64,000 nt of DNA from Macrotrachela quadricornifera (lineage: Eukaryota > Rotifera > Eurotatoria > Philodinida > Philodinidae), in assembly GCA_022393335.1 (NCBI GenBank), contig JAJEKB010020567.1:445480-509479 (forward strand), written 5' to 3'. This document shows, piece by piece, positions 21,691-32,041 of the stretch; position 1 is the first letter of the stretch, and every line of letters starts with the position of its first letter. The translations under genes and the position numbers were made by a program. Below the pieces are notes generated by a model. The model saw only the letters and a list, made by a program, of their open reading frames with translations, was not told the origin of the DNA and ran no database searches.

Positions 21691-21890
21691 GTTAGCACTA
21701 TTCAGAGTATTTTATCTCGACAATTAGTTGATTCAAAATCATCTATTTCATTAGCAATATCCAGGATGAATAATCCGAAGCTCGGATTCGACGGGATCCT
21801 ACTAGGTTTTGTAGCTAGCTCTGGTATTACGTGCAGCATGCATGCCATACTTATTTTCTCATATGTTATATATATATATATATATATATA

Positions 21891-22196
21891 TAGTCGCGAC
21901 CAACGGTAAGGTATCCCATTAATGTTTTTTTTCATTGTGGAGATACAACATACTATTATTCGGGTCATATGATAGAGGATCATAGATAATCCTGAATAGG
22001 GCCAAAAAAACGCTATACTTTATTGTTACAATAGTAGAGAAAATTTTTTCCACTATTTTACCAATAAAGTATAGCGTTATTCAGGCCAATTGAGGGTCAT
22101 TTGTGATCCTCTATCGTATGATCCGAATAATAATATGTTGTATCCTTACAATAGAAAAAAACATTAATGGGAAACATACCGTTGGCCACGCCCATA
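21891..22196. mobile_element. Foldback MITE, ~306 bp, inside a TA run
   Basis: Left arm GTCGCGACCAACGGTA... and inverted right arm GGGCGTGGCCAACGGTA...; homology continues through CCCATTAATGTTTTTTT, TACAACATA and GATCCTCTAT almost to the centre (about 22035). Flanked on both sides by (TA)n. A partial relative is at about 58460-58530 (GGATCCTCTCATACATGATC). Confidence 0.85.
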
Positions 22197-22363
22197 TATA
22201 TAGCATTGTAAGAATAATAACCTAAAATAAATTAAAAAAATGCATTGACTTACAATACTTATTGTTCCATAATTCAATAAGAGAAATGGCCTGACATTAA
22301 TAAATAAAAAGAATTTTTTAAAAAGACTTACCGTTCCATAATTGAATAAGAATAATAATCTAA

Positions 22364-23207
22364 GGGAACAAATTAAATGCTCAATATTTTATTGTAAATT
22401 CTCAGTATTTTTATGTAAATGCTCAGTATAAATTTTTTCTCAGTATTATCTACGAAATTCTCAGTATAAAACTTTATGCTCAGTAAATATTATCTGCTTA
22501 GTAAATTAGTGCTGTGAGAATGCGGAATAGAAGGTAAAGTATGATGTTTGACTATAGCTGTAGGCTCGATTGTCGAGTGTTAATGCTACGGTCAAGAAGG
22601 TATAATTCAGTGTTCCCAAAAAAAGGAGGAAACTGGAAAAAAAATGAGGACTAAAGCCGTGCAAAAACCGGTTAGGAGTCGTTAAAAAGATTCCAACGGT
22701 TAAACGCTCGGATCTAGACAAAAATTCTTAAATCTAAAGCGAAAAATTTACATTTTTCCATTCTTGAGATTAAAGATTTTGGTATAGCTATGAAATATTG
22801 TTTTGTTGAATACTGAAGTATATAGCGGCTTCAATATCAACAATTCAATAACGAACATTTCCCCAAATACATTTTAAAATTTTCATATCCGTCTGACGAT
22901 TAGTGGTTTCGGTTTTCCATGATTTTCTGGAAAATGAGTCGGAAGTGCTTTTTTCCGTCATTTTTAGTAACCAAATTTGGATCAGGAAACACGATTCCAG
23001 GTCATTTTTGTAACTGTTGTAGTGTTCAGTGAGGTCAACACACATACCCATGCCCTTAAATTACCAAATCTTTTTAAATGAGTTACTGAGCTTTTGAAAC
23101 TATTTACTGAGCAAAACCACATTTTTTACTGAACGCGAAAATAAGTGTCTACTGAGCAAAAAATACTGAGCATTTGGTATAAAATACTGAGCAATTAAAT
23201 ACAAGCC
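22364..23207. mobile_element. Non-autonomous element with CTCAGTA arrays at both ends
   Basis: A 9-bp identical direct repeat ATAATCTAA flanks it (22355-22363 and 23208-23216), fitting an 8-bp hAT-type duplication plus one chance base. The left 150 bp has seven copies of GCTCAGTA-like motif; the right 120 bp has six copies in the opposite orientation (TACTGAGC). Terminal sequences are only weakly inverted (GG.....AATTAAATGCTCA-like). No transposase. Confidence 0.85.
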
Positions 23208-23333
23208 ATAATCTAAAATAAGAATATTGAGTAGGTTTTCAGAAAACGTCTAAAAACAGGACGCAGTCTGAGTACCGTTATCGGATAGAATTCAATATTC
23301 CGTATTGCGATTCGTAAACGTTGCGCAAAATAT

Positions 23334-23799
23334 CCATGTAAAAAAGAATCGCAAAAATTAAGATTTTATTCGACTTTTTTTTTATTTAGAATCGATTTAA
23401 ATGGCACTATTTTAATCTATTTCCCCATTTTTAATCAATTATAATCGATCTTTTGTTTTTTCAATCAGTTTTAATCAATTTTAATCGATTTCAATATAAT
23501 TTAGCAGTTTTTTTAACTTATACGATAAAGTGTAAATTGGTATCGTATGTTGAAATGTCTCTAAGTTTGGTCTTGGGTTGCATATACTATTTGTCGACGC
23601 ACGAAGTCCAAAAAAGGCATATACAATAAATGTTTCTAAGTGAAAACCAGTGGAAAACGCGTTTTATAGTTATAATGATTAAAATTGATTAAAAATCGGG
23701 AAATAGATTAAAATTCGAGTAGAATAGTGCCATTTAAATCGATTGTAAATAAAAAAAAGTCGTATAAAATATTGATTTTTGCGATTTATTTTTACAAGG
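23334..23799. mobile_element. Inverted-repeat MITE with ATCGATT motifs, ~466 bp
   Basis: Left arm CCATGTAAAAAAGAATCGC... pairs with right arm ...GCGATTTATTTTTACAAGG; homology extends over about 130 bp (AATCGATTTAAATGGCACTA on the left, TAGTGCCATTTAAATCGATT on the right). The interior has many TTTTAATC/ATCGATT repeats. Similar text is at 48170-48400. Confidence 0.85.
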
Positions 23800-23819
23800 A
23801 TAGAAATAAAAGCAATAAT

Positions 23820-23998
23820 TTAAAAGAAGTGAATTTGAAGGTAATCTCTAAACTAAACATGTTACATTATGTGGATGCTGATCGAAGGACCGTAATTTAT
23901 GTTCGAGAAGCATGTGTCCATTGTGAATCACATCATAATCGGAATTTAAAGTGATTCCCATGTTATATATGAGACATGCTTTAATCATCATTCTTACT
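23820..23998. repeat. Dispersed repeat, intact copy
   Basis: 23858-23998 corresponds to 12208-12321 plus 13346-13380. It shows the pre-insertion arrangement of the hAT target (TATATGAGACATGC). Not recognised as a gene. Confidence 0.7.
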
Positions 23999-24214
23999 AT
24001 GTTGTGACTCTAATAATAAGTTTACTGCAGAGTATTTGAAAATCTTGCCCTTTTCTATAATAAATTTAATATATATATACAGAAAGAGACATCTACTATG
24101 TTATATTTTAAATGTGCAAAGATTTTTTTTGAGATGATACGATCAACCGAATTCAATCGAATTTGTACCTTTCTATCAAAATATTTAGTAAATAAGTACT
24201 GTGATAGTTCTCTT

Positions 24215-24362
24215 ACCTGTCAGTCACAGTCCGTAATGCTACTTTTGCCAGTCAGTCGCAGTCTGTGATGTGCTGCTACTAAGATCGTCTGTGAGGGGGG
24301 GGGGGGAGTCCAAATTTCTACCTCTAAACACTTCAATGCTCTCTTTTAGATCGTATTTCACA
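24215..24362 (-). mobile_element. Partial MITE copy (TGTGAAACACGAT family)
   Basis: Inverted relative to 20589: ends TCTTTTAGATCGTATTTCACA at 24362 and contains CCTCTAAACACTTCAATGCT and a poly-G run (24295-24306). The other end is not visible. Confidence 0.7.
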
Positions 24363-26104
24363 AAATCTTCAAAACTGTTAACGTTTTTGTCCTACCGGCA
24401 GCGGCGACTCAGCTCATCGATTTATATTTCTAATCGCAAGACTTCATAAATTCATATTCTTGTTTTATTTTTAGATTTTAAGATAACTATGACACGACTT
24501 CAAATTAAAAATACAACTATAATTGGATGGTTTTCTTAGGACAGCAGATAGAAAACAATTCTTGTGAGAGTTAAAAGTCAATGAAGACAATCACCAACAT
24601 GGTTTTTTAAATGCACATTTTTTGACATATCAGTTGCAAACACTTTTCGTATCTCTATTAGCGTCATATATCACAAAGTACGAGTTCGAAATGAGAAAAA
24701 CTAACATTGTTTCATCAAGATAGCATAAAAAAAGTTGCCTTACTCCATATTTTTAATTTCCTAGTACGAATTCTGTAAAAAATTGTCAAGTCTACCCTAT
24801 GTCCAAAACGTCCCACCACCTATGAACATAGTCATATTTTTCTATAGAATGAATTTGTTTCAATAGTTCTAAATCATTTAAATACTAATTATAGAACTCT
24901 GTACCACTGTGATGATTATAAGTTTCAGTTCAGAATTATGCACCAATAAGATCGTACTACAAACCGTTTCTATTATCAGCTCACAAAAATTTCATGTACC
25001 TAAAGATTAATTCACAAATAGCATTCTCGGTTGATATAGAAAAAGTGAACTAAACTAGTCTTTGCATATGAGGTACATTTTAACTGTCAAGCAGATAAGC
25101 TCACGAATAGACGCATGTTATCAGGCATAACATGCAGATACGACGTGTATTCCCATTGTCTATTGCATCTTTATATGAAATAGTGTGATAGTTCTCTTTT
25201 TCTTTGTCTAATTGATTCAAAATATCACGACAATTAAATATGACAAAATCCTTTAAAAAAAAGCAGGAATCTCCTGAGTAAATCAGAAGATTTAGCAGCC
25301 CTGATCTGTAGCAAAAAGCCATATGATTGTGCTCATTTTCGACATGAACAAAGTCATTATTTGTCGATTCTGGCCACAGTTTCAATATCATGACGAATTT
25401 CTCGATAACTCTTGATTCCTAATATTGGTGTTTTCTTAGAAACGAGTATTTTTGAAAATTCAACCTAAATTGGAAGAAATGGAAACGTCGAAAGACGTTC
25501 ATTTTACAAACTTTGTGAAACTATCATACAGAGTGCATACGAGAAAAATCAACTTTTTGTGGAGTTAAAAATAGAATTTTTTTAAAACGGAACGTATCAC
25601 AGAATAAGACTGTCGCACACCGACCTGTCTCGGTGCTGTACAGGTCTAAGTTATTTATTTCTAAGAAGCATCCGATAATAGCAAATTTACGTTTTTTATT
25701 TTTTGAAATGAATGATGTCATACAATTAATCATGTTTTAGTTACTGAAACATTGTGTAACAATGGATACACTCTTTTCCGACGGATTGAATACAGTCACG
25801 GTATACGATATCATGTATTAATAATATCATTTATATTACTAAAGTAATACTTACCATTATGATTCATCTTTGGATTAGTCAAAACAAAAAAAACGAATGT
25901 ATATATTTTAAAATACGTCTTGACATTTTGGTACGAGTCATGTAGACAGACTCTTGATTGATGAAGCAAGAACGGCGTTGCCAAGTAAGATTCTTGCGCT
26001 CCTGAATTATTGGCTGATTCTTTTTTCTTGACTTTCTTAGAAGAGTTTTTTCTTTCTTCAGGCGAACAGGTATATTATAGAGGATCAAGCATTGATTAAA
26101 GTAC
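24363..26104. other. Gene-free stretch
   Basis: No gene, RNA or clean transposon recognised. A 96-codon minus-strand open frame at 25101-25391 (FVHVENEHNHMAFCYRSGLL) looks slightly protein-like but matches no family I know and has no supporting neighbours. Confidence 0.4.
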
Positions 26105-26866
26105 TTAGGTCCATCCAAAAGTAGTTGTGGAGCTAAAGTAATTCCTTATAGAAAGCTTTAATAACTTTTTTTTATACAGTTTGATAGAGAAAAGAAAGCT
26201 CTATTTTTCTATGCTATTTAATCACCATTCATCTAATATTATGGTAATCAAGTTTTAATAACAACTATTTTGGTTGATACTTAGTTGATTATTTTAGATC
26301 ATAATGGATGGAGCATTTTGAATTTCATTTTATCATTTTATTATCGTTTAATGAGTTGTATTAAAAAAACGAAATACACCACAAGATGTAGCGTGAAAAG
26401 CTCTACAATTTATAAAAGATCACTTACTTTATAATTGTACTCTTTTCTTTTCAAATCAAGCAAAACTCCAAGCGACCAAATTTCGAAGTTATGAAAGAAG
26501 GACCTTTTTTCTTGCTAACAGCTGTATTGGTTTTTGCTCATATCATCTTTTTATGGTTCTTCTTTGTAAAGTGTAGAGCTTTTCACGCTGCATCTTGTGG
26601 TGTATTTCGTTTTTTTAATACACCATAATTGAAGATAGTAGAATGAAGTGCAAAAGTGCTTCACTCGTTTCCACCTAATACTACCAGTTGATTTTCGACA
26701 AAAACAGTTTTTATCAAAATTTTATTATCATAATATTAGATGAATAGTGATTAAATAGCATAGAAAAGTAGAGCTTTCTTTTCTCTATCAAATTGGATAA
26801 AAAAAGTTATTAAAGCTTTCTATAAGGAATTACTATAGCTCCGCAACTACTTTTGGACTGATCTAA
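26105..26866. mobile_element. Foldback element with nested inverted-repeat MITE
   Basis: Left arm from TTAGGTCCATCCAAAAGTAG (26105) and right arm inverted TTAGATCAGTCCAAAAGTAG (ends 26866) pair over about 150 bp, including GAGCTTTCTTTTCTCTATCAA. In the middle, 26358-26621 is a separate 264-bp inverted-repeat unit. Confidence 0.85.
26358..26621. mobile_element. MITE of the GCAGCGTGAAAAGCTCTAC family
   Basis: Left GTATTAAAAAAACGAAATAC..., right inverted; inner terminal text GTAGCGTGAAAAGCTCTACA against TGTAGAGCTTTTCACGCTGC. Relatives: 44958-45160 (partial), 45187-45440 and 55569-55850. Confidence 0.85.
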
Positions 26867-28520
26867 CACGTTTTACTGTAGCTTCTCTCTATGAAAATAC
26901 TTTTAAGAATGCATTAATTAGTACAGAAATATTGATTATATACGAAGATTTCTAACTCATTCTTTGTAGGCAAAATCTTTCTATCACCTAAGAACTTGAA
27001 AATTCAATAACGTAGGATAGACAGGTTATAGAACACGAATCTTTTTGAAATTATTCTAGCCTAGAAGACCCCTCTATATGCTTAATACATGAGCTCAAAA
27101 GCGGTTAATGACTTTGGACAGTTTCCTCGTCAGTCCAATTCCTATAATAAAAAAAAGAATTATTTTATAGTTCGTTACCCATCATTTTAATTTGAAATCG
27201 GAAGGCTTTTTTCTTTGAATTTAAACTGAATTTATATAGATCATTGTATGATGGAGAGAACCATTAGACCAAGTACGTGACCCAAATCTGATAGTACTTT
27301 TCCAGGGATTCTGATCACGAATTTTTTTAATTGAATGTAACATATAATAATCGTTACAGGTCGCGCTGTCCTACATCGAATGAGTAGGTGTCACGAATGA
27401 CTTTACTCATGAAGCGAATCTTCAAACAGAAGCCTATTTTCTAGCTTTAAGCATCCTGGTCACTGAAATTTTACTTTCATTTGAATAGTCTGAGTCTTGT
27501 GAACCGTTCTTCTCAAACGAGCGGGGTATTCTGATCTAGTTGTTTTTGAATGAGAGGAGTTTTATGACTCGCTGATTTCGAATGAACGAGATTGTTGGAT
27601 CTCTCGTTTAATCCTATTCAATAGGTTACTAAAGTTTTTATTTCGATCCCATAAACTGTTGTGCATATTCTGATTGAAATGGAGCTCCTACCTATAGGTT
27701 GGATAGGATAAAAATTTGGTTTTCAGCACTCTCATATATGAAAAATTTTCAAATGGATCTGATAGAAAAATCATCTGTTTTTTTCCGCACTGTAAAAATA
27801 TTGTATAATGGTAGTACCTCAAGAGTGTATAACTATTTTCATATTGGTTTGCTGTAGTTTGATTTCCCTTTAGGATAAAAAATACATATAATGTTTGATG
27901 TGTCTATACCTCGGTTAAACACTGAAGGTCATTCAACGGAGTTTATTATGCATAGTAGATTTCTCGATATTTTCAAAGCATTATAGAATCCTCTATAATT
28001 CTCTGGTATTCTATAAAGGATTCTATATAGCTTGAAAGGTTTCCGAATTCTCTTGTACATGTACGCAAAATGAATATTGCTCTGTGACTATTGACCTCGG
28101 CAAGGGCATACACCGAGCATTACATATATTTTTTATCCAAAAAATAAAATAAATCCCAGCAAATGCATATTAAGATAGTTATATACTGTAAAGATGCTTC
28201 CATAGTATGATGTTTTTGAAGTACAGACAAATCTGATGATTTTTTTTATGAGATTCTTTATTTTTCAATCATTCTCAGCAAAGATGTTGTGAAAGAACCC
28301 TTGTTGCAATCTAGCCGTCACTTGATTCAAAGATGAGATGAGTGCCACTAGTTGCTCGATATCACAGTTACAGAGAGAGGTTTCGCTACATATTGTGACA
28401 ACTGATTACAATAGGCAATCATATTAGTGAATACATTTTGTACATGAAAGATTATTGGACAGTAAGTATGGTTCGATCTGATTTTTAGATATCAGAAGTT
28501 TTGATTACTTCCCACGGCAG
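26867..28520. other. Gene-free stretch left of the retrotransposon
   Basis: AT-rich with short local repeats (TATAGAATCCTCTATA-like around 27985-28040). No coding sequence, RNA gene or element ends recognised. Confidence 0.4.
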
Positions 28521-28525
28521 AGCAG

Positions 28526-28784
28526 TGTTAGGTTCCGGTTTCTTCCTTCTTTATTTCAACAAAAGAACCTAAACTTGAATATATAAAAGTCAACAACAAC
28601 AATAATGAAAACAAAATAACAATATATAACCAAACTAGTAGCTAAACAACAAACAACAACACATATATATATATATATATATATATAAACGAAATATATA
28701 TATATATATAGGAAAGACAAAAACGAGAGAGAGTGAAGGATCGTCCATCTATATATATATGTATATAGATGGCAGATCCTAACA
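28526..28784 (-). repeat. LTR (3' LTR of the element)
   Basis: Begins TGTTAGGTTCC and ends GATCCTAACA; contains two TA microsatellites and an inverted GATGG/CCATC stem near its lower-coordinate-distal end (28744-28772). Same as the other LTR except 12 rather than 11 AT units. Confidence 0.97.
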
Positions 28785-28796
28785 CCTCCCCCATCT
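28785..28796 (-). promoter_or_regulatory. Polypurine tract
   Basis: On the minus strand GATGGGGGAGG immediately precedes the 3' LTR, the expected place and composition for the plus-strand DNA primer of an LTR element. Confidence 0.8.
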
Positions 28797-28803
28797 ACAA
28801 AAG

Positions 28804-30315
28804 TTATATGAATAAGTTGGACGGTAATAACTGTTCATATAGCTGCTGCCTTTCTTCACCGGCAACGCCAATATAAAGAGTGGGCCCAATATTGTGAACG
28901 TTTGTGTATTTGATGTTGTACAATGCTAAAATTTCTTTAACATTGTTAATACTTGTATTAAGTTGTCGAATTACTTCATAGTTATAACGATTTTTTCTAT
29001 GTCGACGACTTGATTTCATGTTTCTTTTTCGACGAGCTTCTTTAGATCGTTTTTTGAGCCTCTTGGATTTGCTGTTGGAGAATGTTGGATGACGATCATA
29101 TGGTTCATGACCTGTCATCACCATTCTGCCCTTCTCCTGAATATTATTCTGTTCAGTATCATAATTAAATTGATCATTATGATTAACGTGAATATCATCA
29201 TTAAATAGACTACTATCACCAATATCATTATCATGAATAATTTCAACAGCAGGACCAATTTCACCTGTATCATTAATATTCTGAATAACAATTTGAATGT
29301 CATATGTTGATTGTACCTGAAAAAGAGAAGGTGGATATGACATATCAGAAATAAGTTGATACTCGCCCGGTGTTGTATTAGTGGAATATTTGAGACAGGA
29401 GGAGATACTTAAAATATTTGAATTTGAAATAAAAAGTAATAATTCAGCGAGTGATAGACAATCATTACAAGCGTATTGAATTAGTTTACGACGATGAGAA
29501 AAAGAATATTGTGCATCATGATTAGGTAAACGAATATCAAGACCAATTGACCATTTTTTTAGTGTTTCTTTTTTGGATAAATATTTATTGAAAACATAGG
29601 CGATTGAATCTTGAAGACTCCAACGTTCATTATTTGATATTTTTTTGTTGTTGAATAATTGAGGAGGAAGAAAAAGAGTTGGATCAGCTACTGGAGCATT
29701 TAATATAATTTCATCAGATGGTTCTTCCATTAAATCATATGAATTAAATGAAAAAGAATTGATCCAGTTTGTAAACCACGACGAAAACCTTAATTGTGCG
29801 TCATGTATGAAGGATAAGATAGGATAATTGAATAAATTATAAGGCAAAAATGGTGCCAGTTCGTGAATTAAATTTCCCCAAGTATATAAATGTGTTTCAG
29901 ATCGAAATATTTGAATGAACAATTGTTGAAGTGGTTGTTGACAAGACGAGGGAATTGAACGAATATGTTGAGCTTCAATTAATAATAATGGTGAATTTTC
30001 TTCAATTGAATCAACGAAAAGTATTTGAATAAGTGCAGGATTATCAGTAATATAATCTGATTCAGTATCAAAAATAAAGTGGGTAGTTCTTAATGCTATA
30101 GAAAGCAAATAATCAATTTCATCAATTGTTATCATATTATTTATGAAAAATATTTGATGATTATGAATGGGGGTATATGGAGCAAAGATTGATGCATAAA
30201 GAGCTTCTTTATCTCGTTTTATTTGACGTCGTTTACGATTTTTTTCAGCTTTTTTGTCAGCTTTTGTTTTTGTTTGAGATGATGATGTGTCATCCGACAT
30301 TTTCAACAGCAACAA
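28804..30315 (-). CDS. Retrotransposon ORF3: DEDDy-type 3'-5' exonuclease-like protein
   Basis: 503 aa, on the same strand as gag-pol and separated from pol by 1.7 kb. The N-terminus is strongly basic (KADKKAEKNRKRRQIKRDK, residues 18-36). Exonuclease motif I is IFDTESD with D83 and E85. Motif III is YACND near residues 279-283, the Y-x3-D of the DEDDy (RNase D/WRN/Egl) group, with the usual preceding WSI.. block. Motif II, near LYTWGNLIHEL (about 140-150), lacks a clear Asp and has Glu instead, so catalytic competence is uncertain. A second basic cluster (about residues 400-430, SRRHRKNR) could be a nuclear signal or nucleic-acid-binding tail. I recall ORF3 genes of this type in bdelloid LTR elements; their role is not established. 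Translation could start at M1 or M6. Confidence 0.85.
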   Translation of the reverse strand: MLLLKMSDDTSSSQTKTKADKKAEKNRKRRQIKRDKEALYASIFAPYTPIHNHQIFFINNMITIDEIDYLLSIALRTTHFIFDTESDYITDNPALIQILFVDSIEENSPLLLIEAQHIRSIPSSCQQPLQQLFIQIFRSETHLYTWGNLIHELAPFLPYNLFNYPILSFIHDAQLRFSSWFTNWINSFSFNSYDLMEEPSDEIILNAPVADPTLFLPPQLFNNKKISNNERWSLQDSIAYVFNKYLSKKETLKKWSIGLDIRLPNHDAQYSFSHRRKLIQYACNDCLSLAELLLFISNSNILSISSCLKYSTNTTPGEYQLISDMSYPPSLFQVQSTYDIQIVIQNINDTGEIGPAVEIIHDNDIGDSSLFNDDIHVNHNDQFNYDTEQNNIQEKGRMVMTGHEPYDRHPTFSNSKSKRLKKRSKEARRKRNMKSSRRHRKNRYNYEVIRQLNTSINNVKEILALYNIKYTNVHNIGPTLYIGVAGEERQQLYEQLLPSNLFI

Positions 30316-31121
30316 TATATAATTAAACTTAATAATTTTAATATGAATGATGTATAATTTGGTAAATGTTAATAAACATAAATAGATATATAAATATATA
30401 TTTATGTATACCAGAACAATTTCAGCAATTGAAGCTAAATAATGAAAAAAAAAACTTATTCAATGAATAAGCATTGATAATAATAATGAAAAAAAAGAAA
30501 AGTAATAATAACAATGATAATCAGTATTATATCTAGATATATCTGAACAGATGATTTTGTTGAATAGAGTTAAATAATATTGGGTGGATTATCAATGGTT
30601 AGTTCACATACATTGTAAATAATCATAGCAAAAAATAAATGATAAACAGTGAAGGTATATATATAACTGAAGTAGCAGTTAATAAATGTAATTTATTTTG
30701 AAGATAATATCAGGATAATGGTGCAAATAAATAGGAATAAATATTAATTATCAACAACAAAATAGTAAATGATAATTAAATAAATAGAAGTGTAATACCT
30801 TGACCAGAATATAGTTGATATGAAAATAACAGATGACTAGAAATGGAACTAAACTGAACTTGGAATATGTATCAATAAAGATAATATAATATGAAATATA
30901 GTATTAACATTAATTGTACTATATCTTAAATAGTTATATCCAAAAAATAAGGGATAATATGTAAGTATAATGTAAATAAATAATGATAAATCAATATGAA
31001 AATACGATTAACACAATAAGGAATGATAAATAAATAGATGGATAATCAAATACACAATGTTAAAATTAAGTGACCACAATAGATGTCACGATGCGTCATA
31101 TTAAATCGATATAGAACGAAA

Positions 31122-31154
<33 letters not shown>

Positions 31155-32002
31155 TTTGTTCACTGATTTCATTTGAACGATTATCATGTATCATTTCATC
31201 CATTTTAGAATGAAGTAGATCCTTTAAATATTCATTTTCATTGAAACATATTGAATAATTTTAATTATGAAATAAAACTTTTATAATTTTAAATATTTCA
31301 CGTTTTAATCTACTTGATTTCATACGTGGATCTAAAGTAATAATTGGTTCAATTAATATAATTATATCTGGTGATATTAATGTTGAACTTTTTTCTAAAA
31401 TTTTATTTATTATTTCAATAAGAATTAATTGTATTTGCCAACTTGAAGTATGAAATATTTCAATCAAAATTTCAAAGGTTGTTTTTTTTTTTTATAACGT
31501 GTTGTTGACCACATGGAATTTTGATGTGCTAAAGAAATAAATAAAATAATTTTGATTTATCATTTTTATCAATTGATAATAAATCAGCTAATGAACATAA
31601 TTCTTTATAAAGTAATATTAGTGTATTATCAATATTTATTTGTTATTTGTTTAATTTAATGGCATAAAGGCATTAAAGAGTAGAAAATGATAATCATGTG
31701 ATAAATGTAATACTATAACATAATAAACAATTAGAACAATTGTTATGATAATCATATTGACAGAGAAGTGGACCATAAAGAAAACATATATAAATAGATC
31801 TACATGATTCATCACCTTTAAACACTGATTACATCATAAGATGTGAGAAAACGATGTATGTTGTTGTTGATAGTGTAACAAGTTGTAGCTCAGTAATAAA
31901 TGTAATATAATATAATTAAATGAGATCACATTAAATAACATAACAAAAGATAGTAACTGTTTGAATATATAAATAACCAAAAATAAAATATAACAGTTAA
32001 GA

Positions 32003-32038
<36 letters not shown>

Positions 32039-32041
32039 ATA
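30316..32041 (-). other. Spacer between pol and ORF3 with two poly-A tracts and a decayed coding segment
   Basis: On the coding strand a 30-nt poly-A (32034-32005) starts 7 nt after the pol stop codon, and a 27-nt poly-A lies at 31153-31127. Between them (about 31620-31160) the minus strand holds an interrupted protein-like reading, best at 31467-31261 (IFHTSSWQIQLILIEIINKI, LDPRMKSSRLKREIFKIIK), which resembles helical-repeat host proteins but was not identified. The rest is AT-rich and featureless. Confidence 0.7.

Noticed and set aside
22384..23200. CRISPR-like array (repeated CTCAGTA motifs)
   Set aside because: Repeats are 7-8 bp, irregularly spaced and inverted between the two sides; eukaryotic context; explained as transposon ends.
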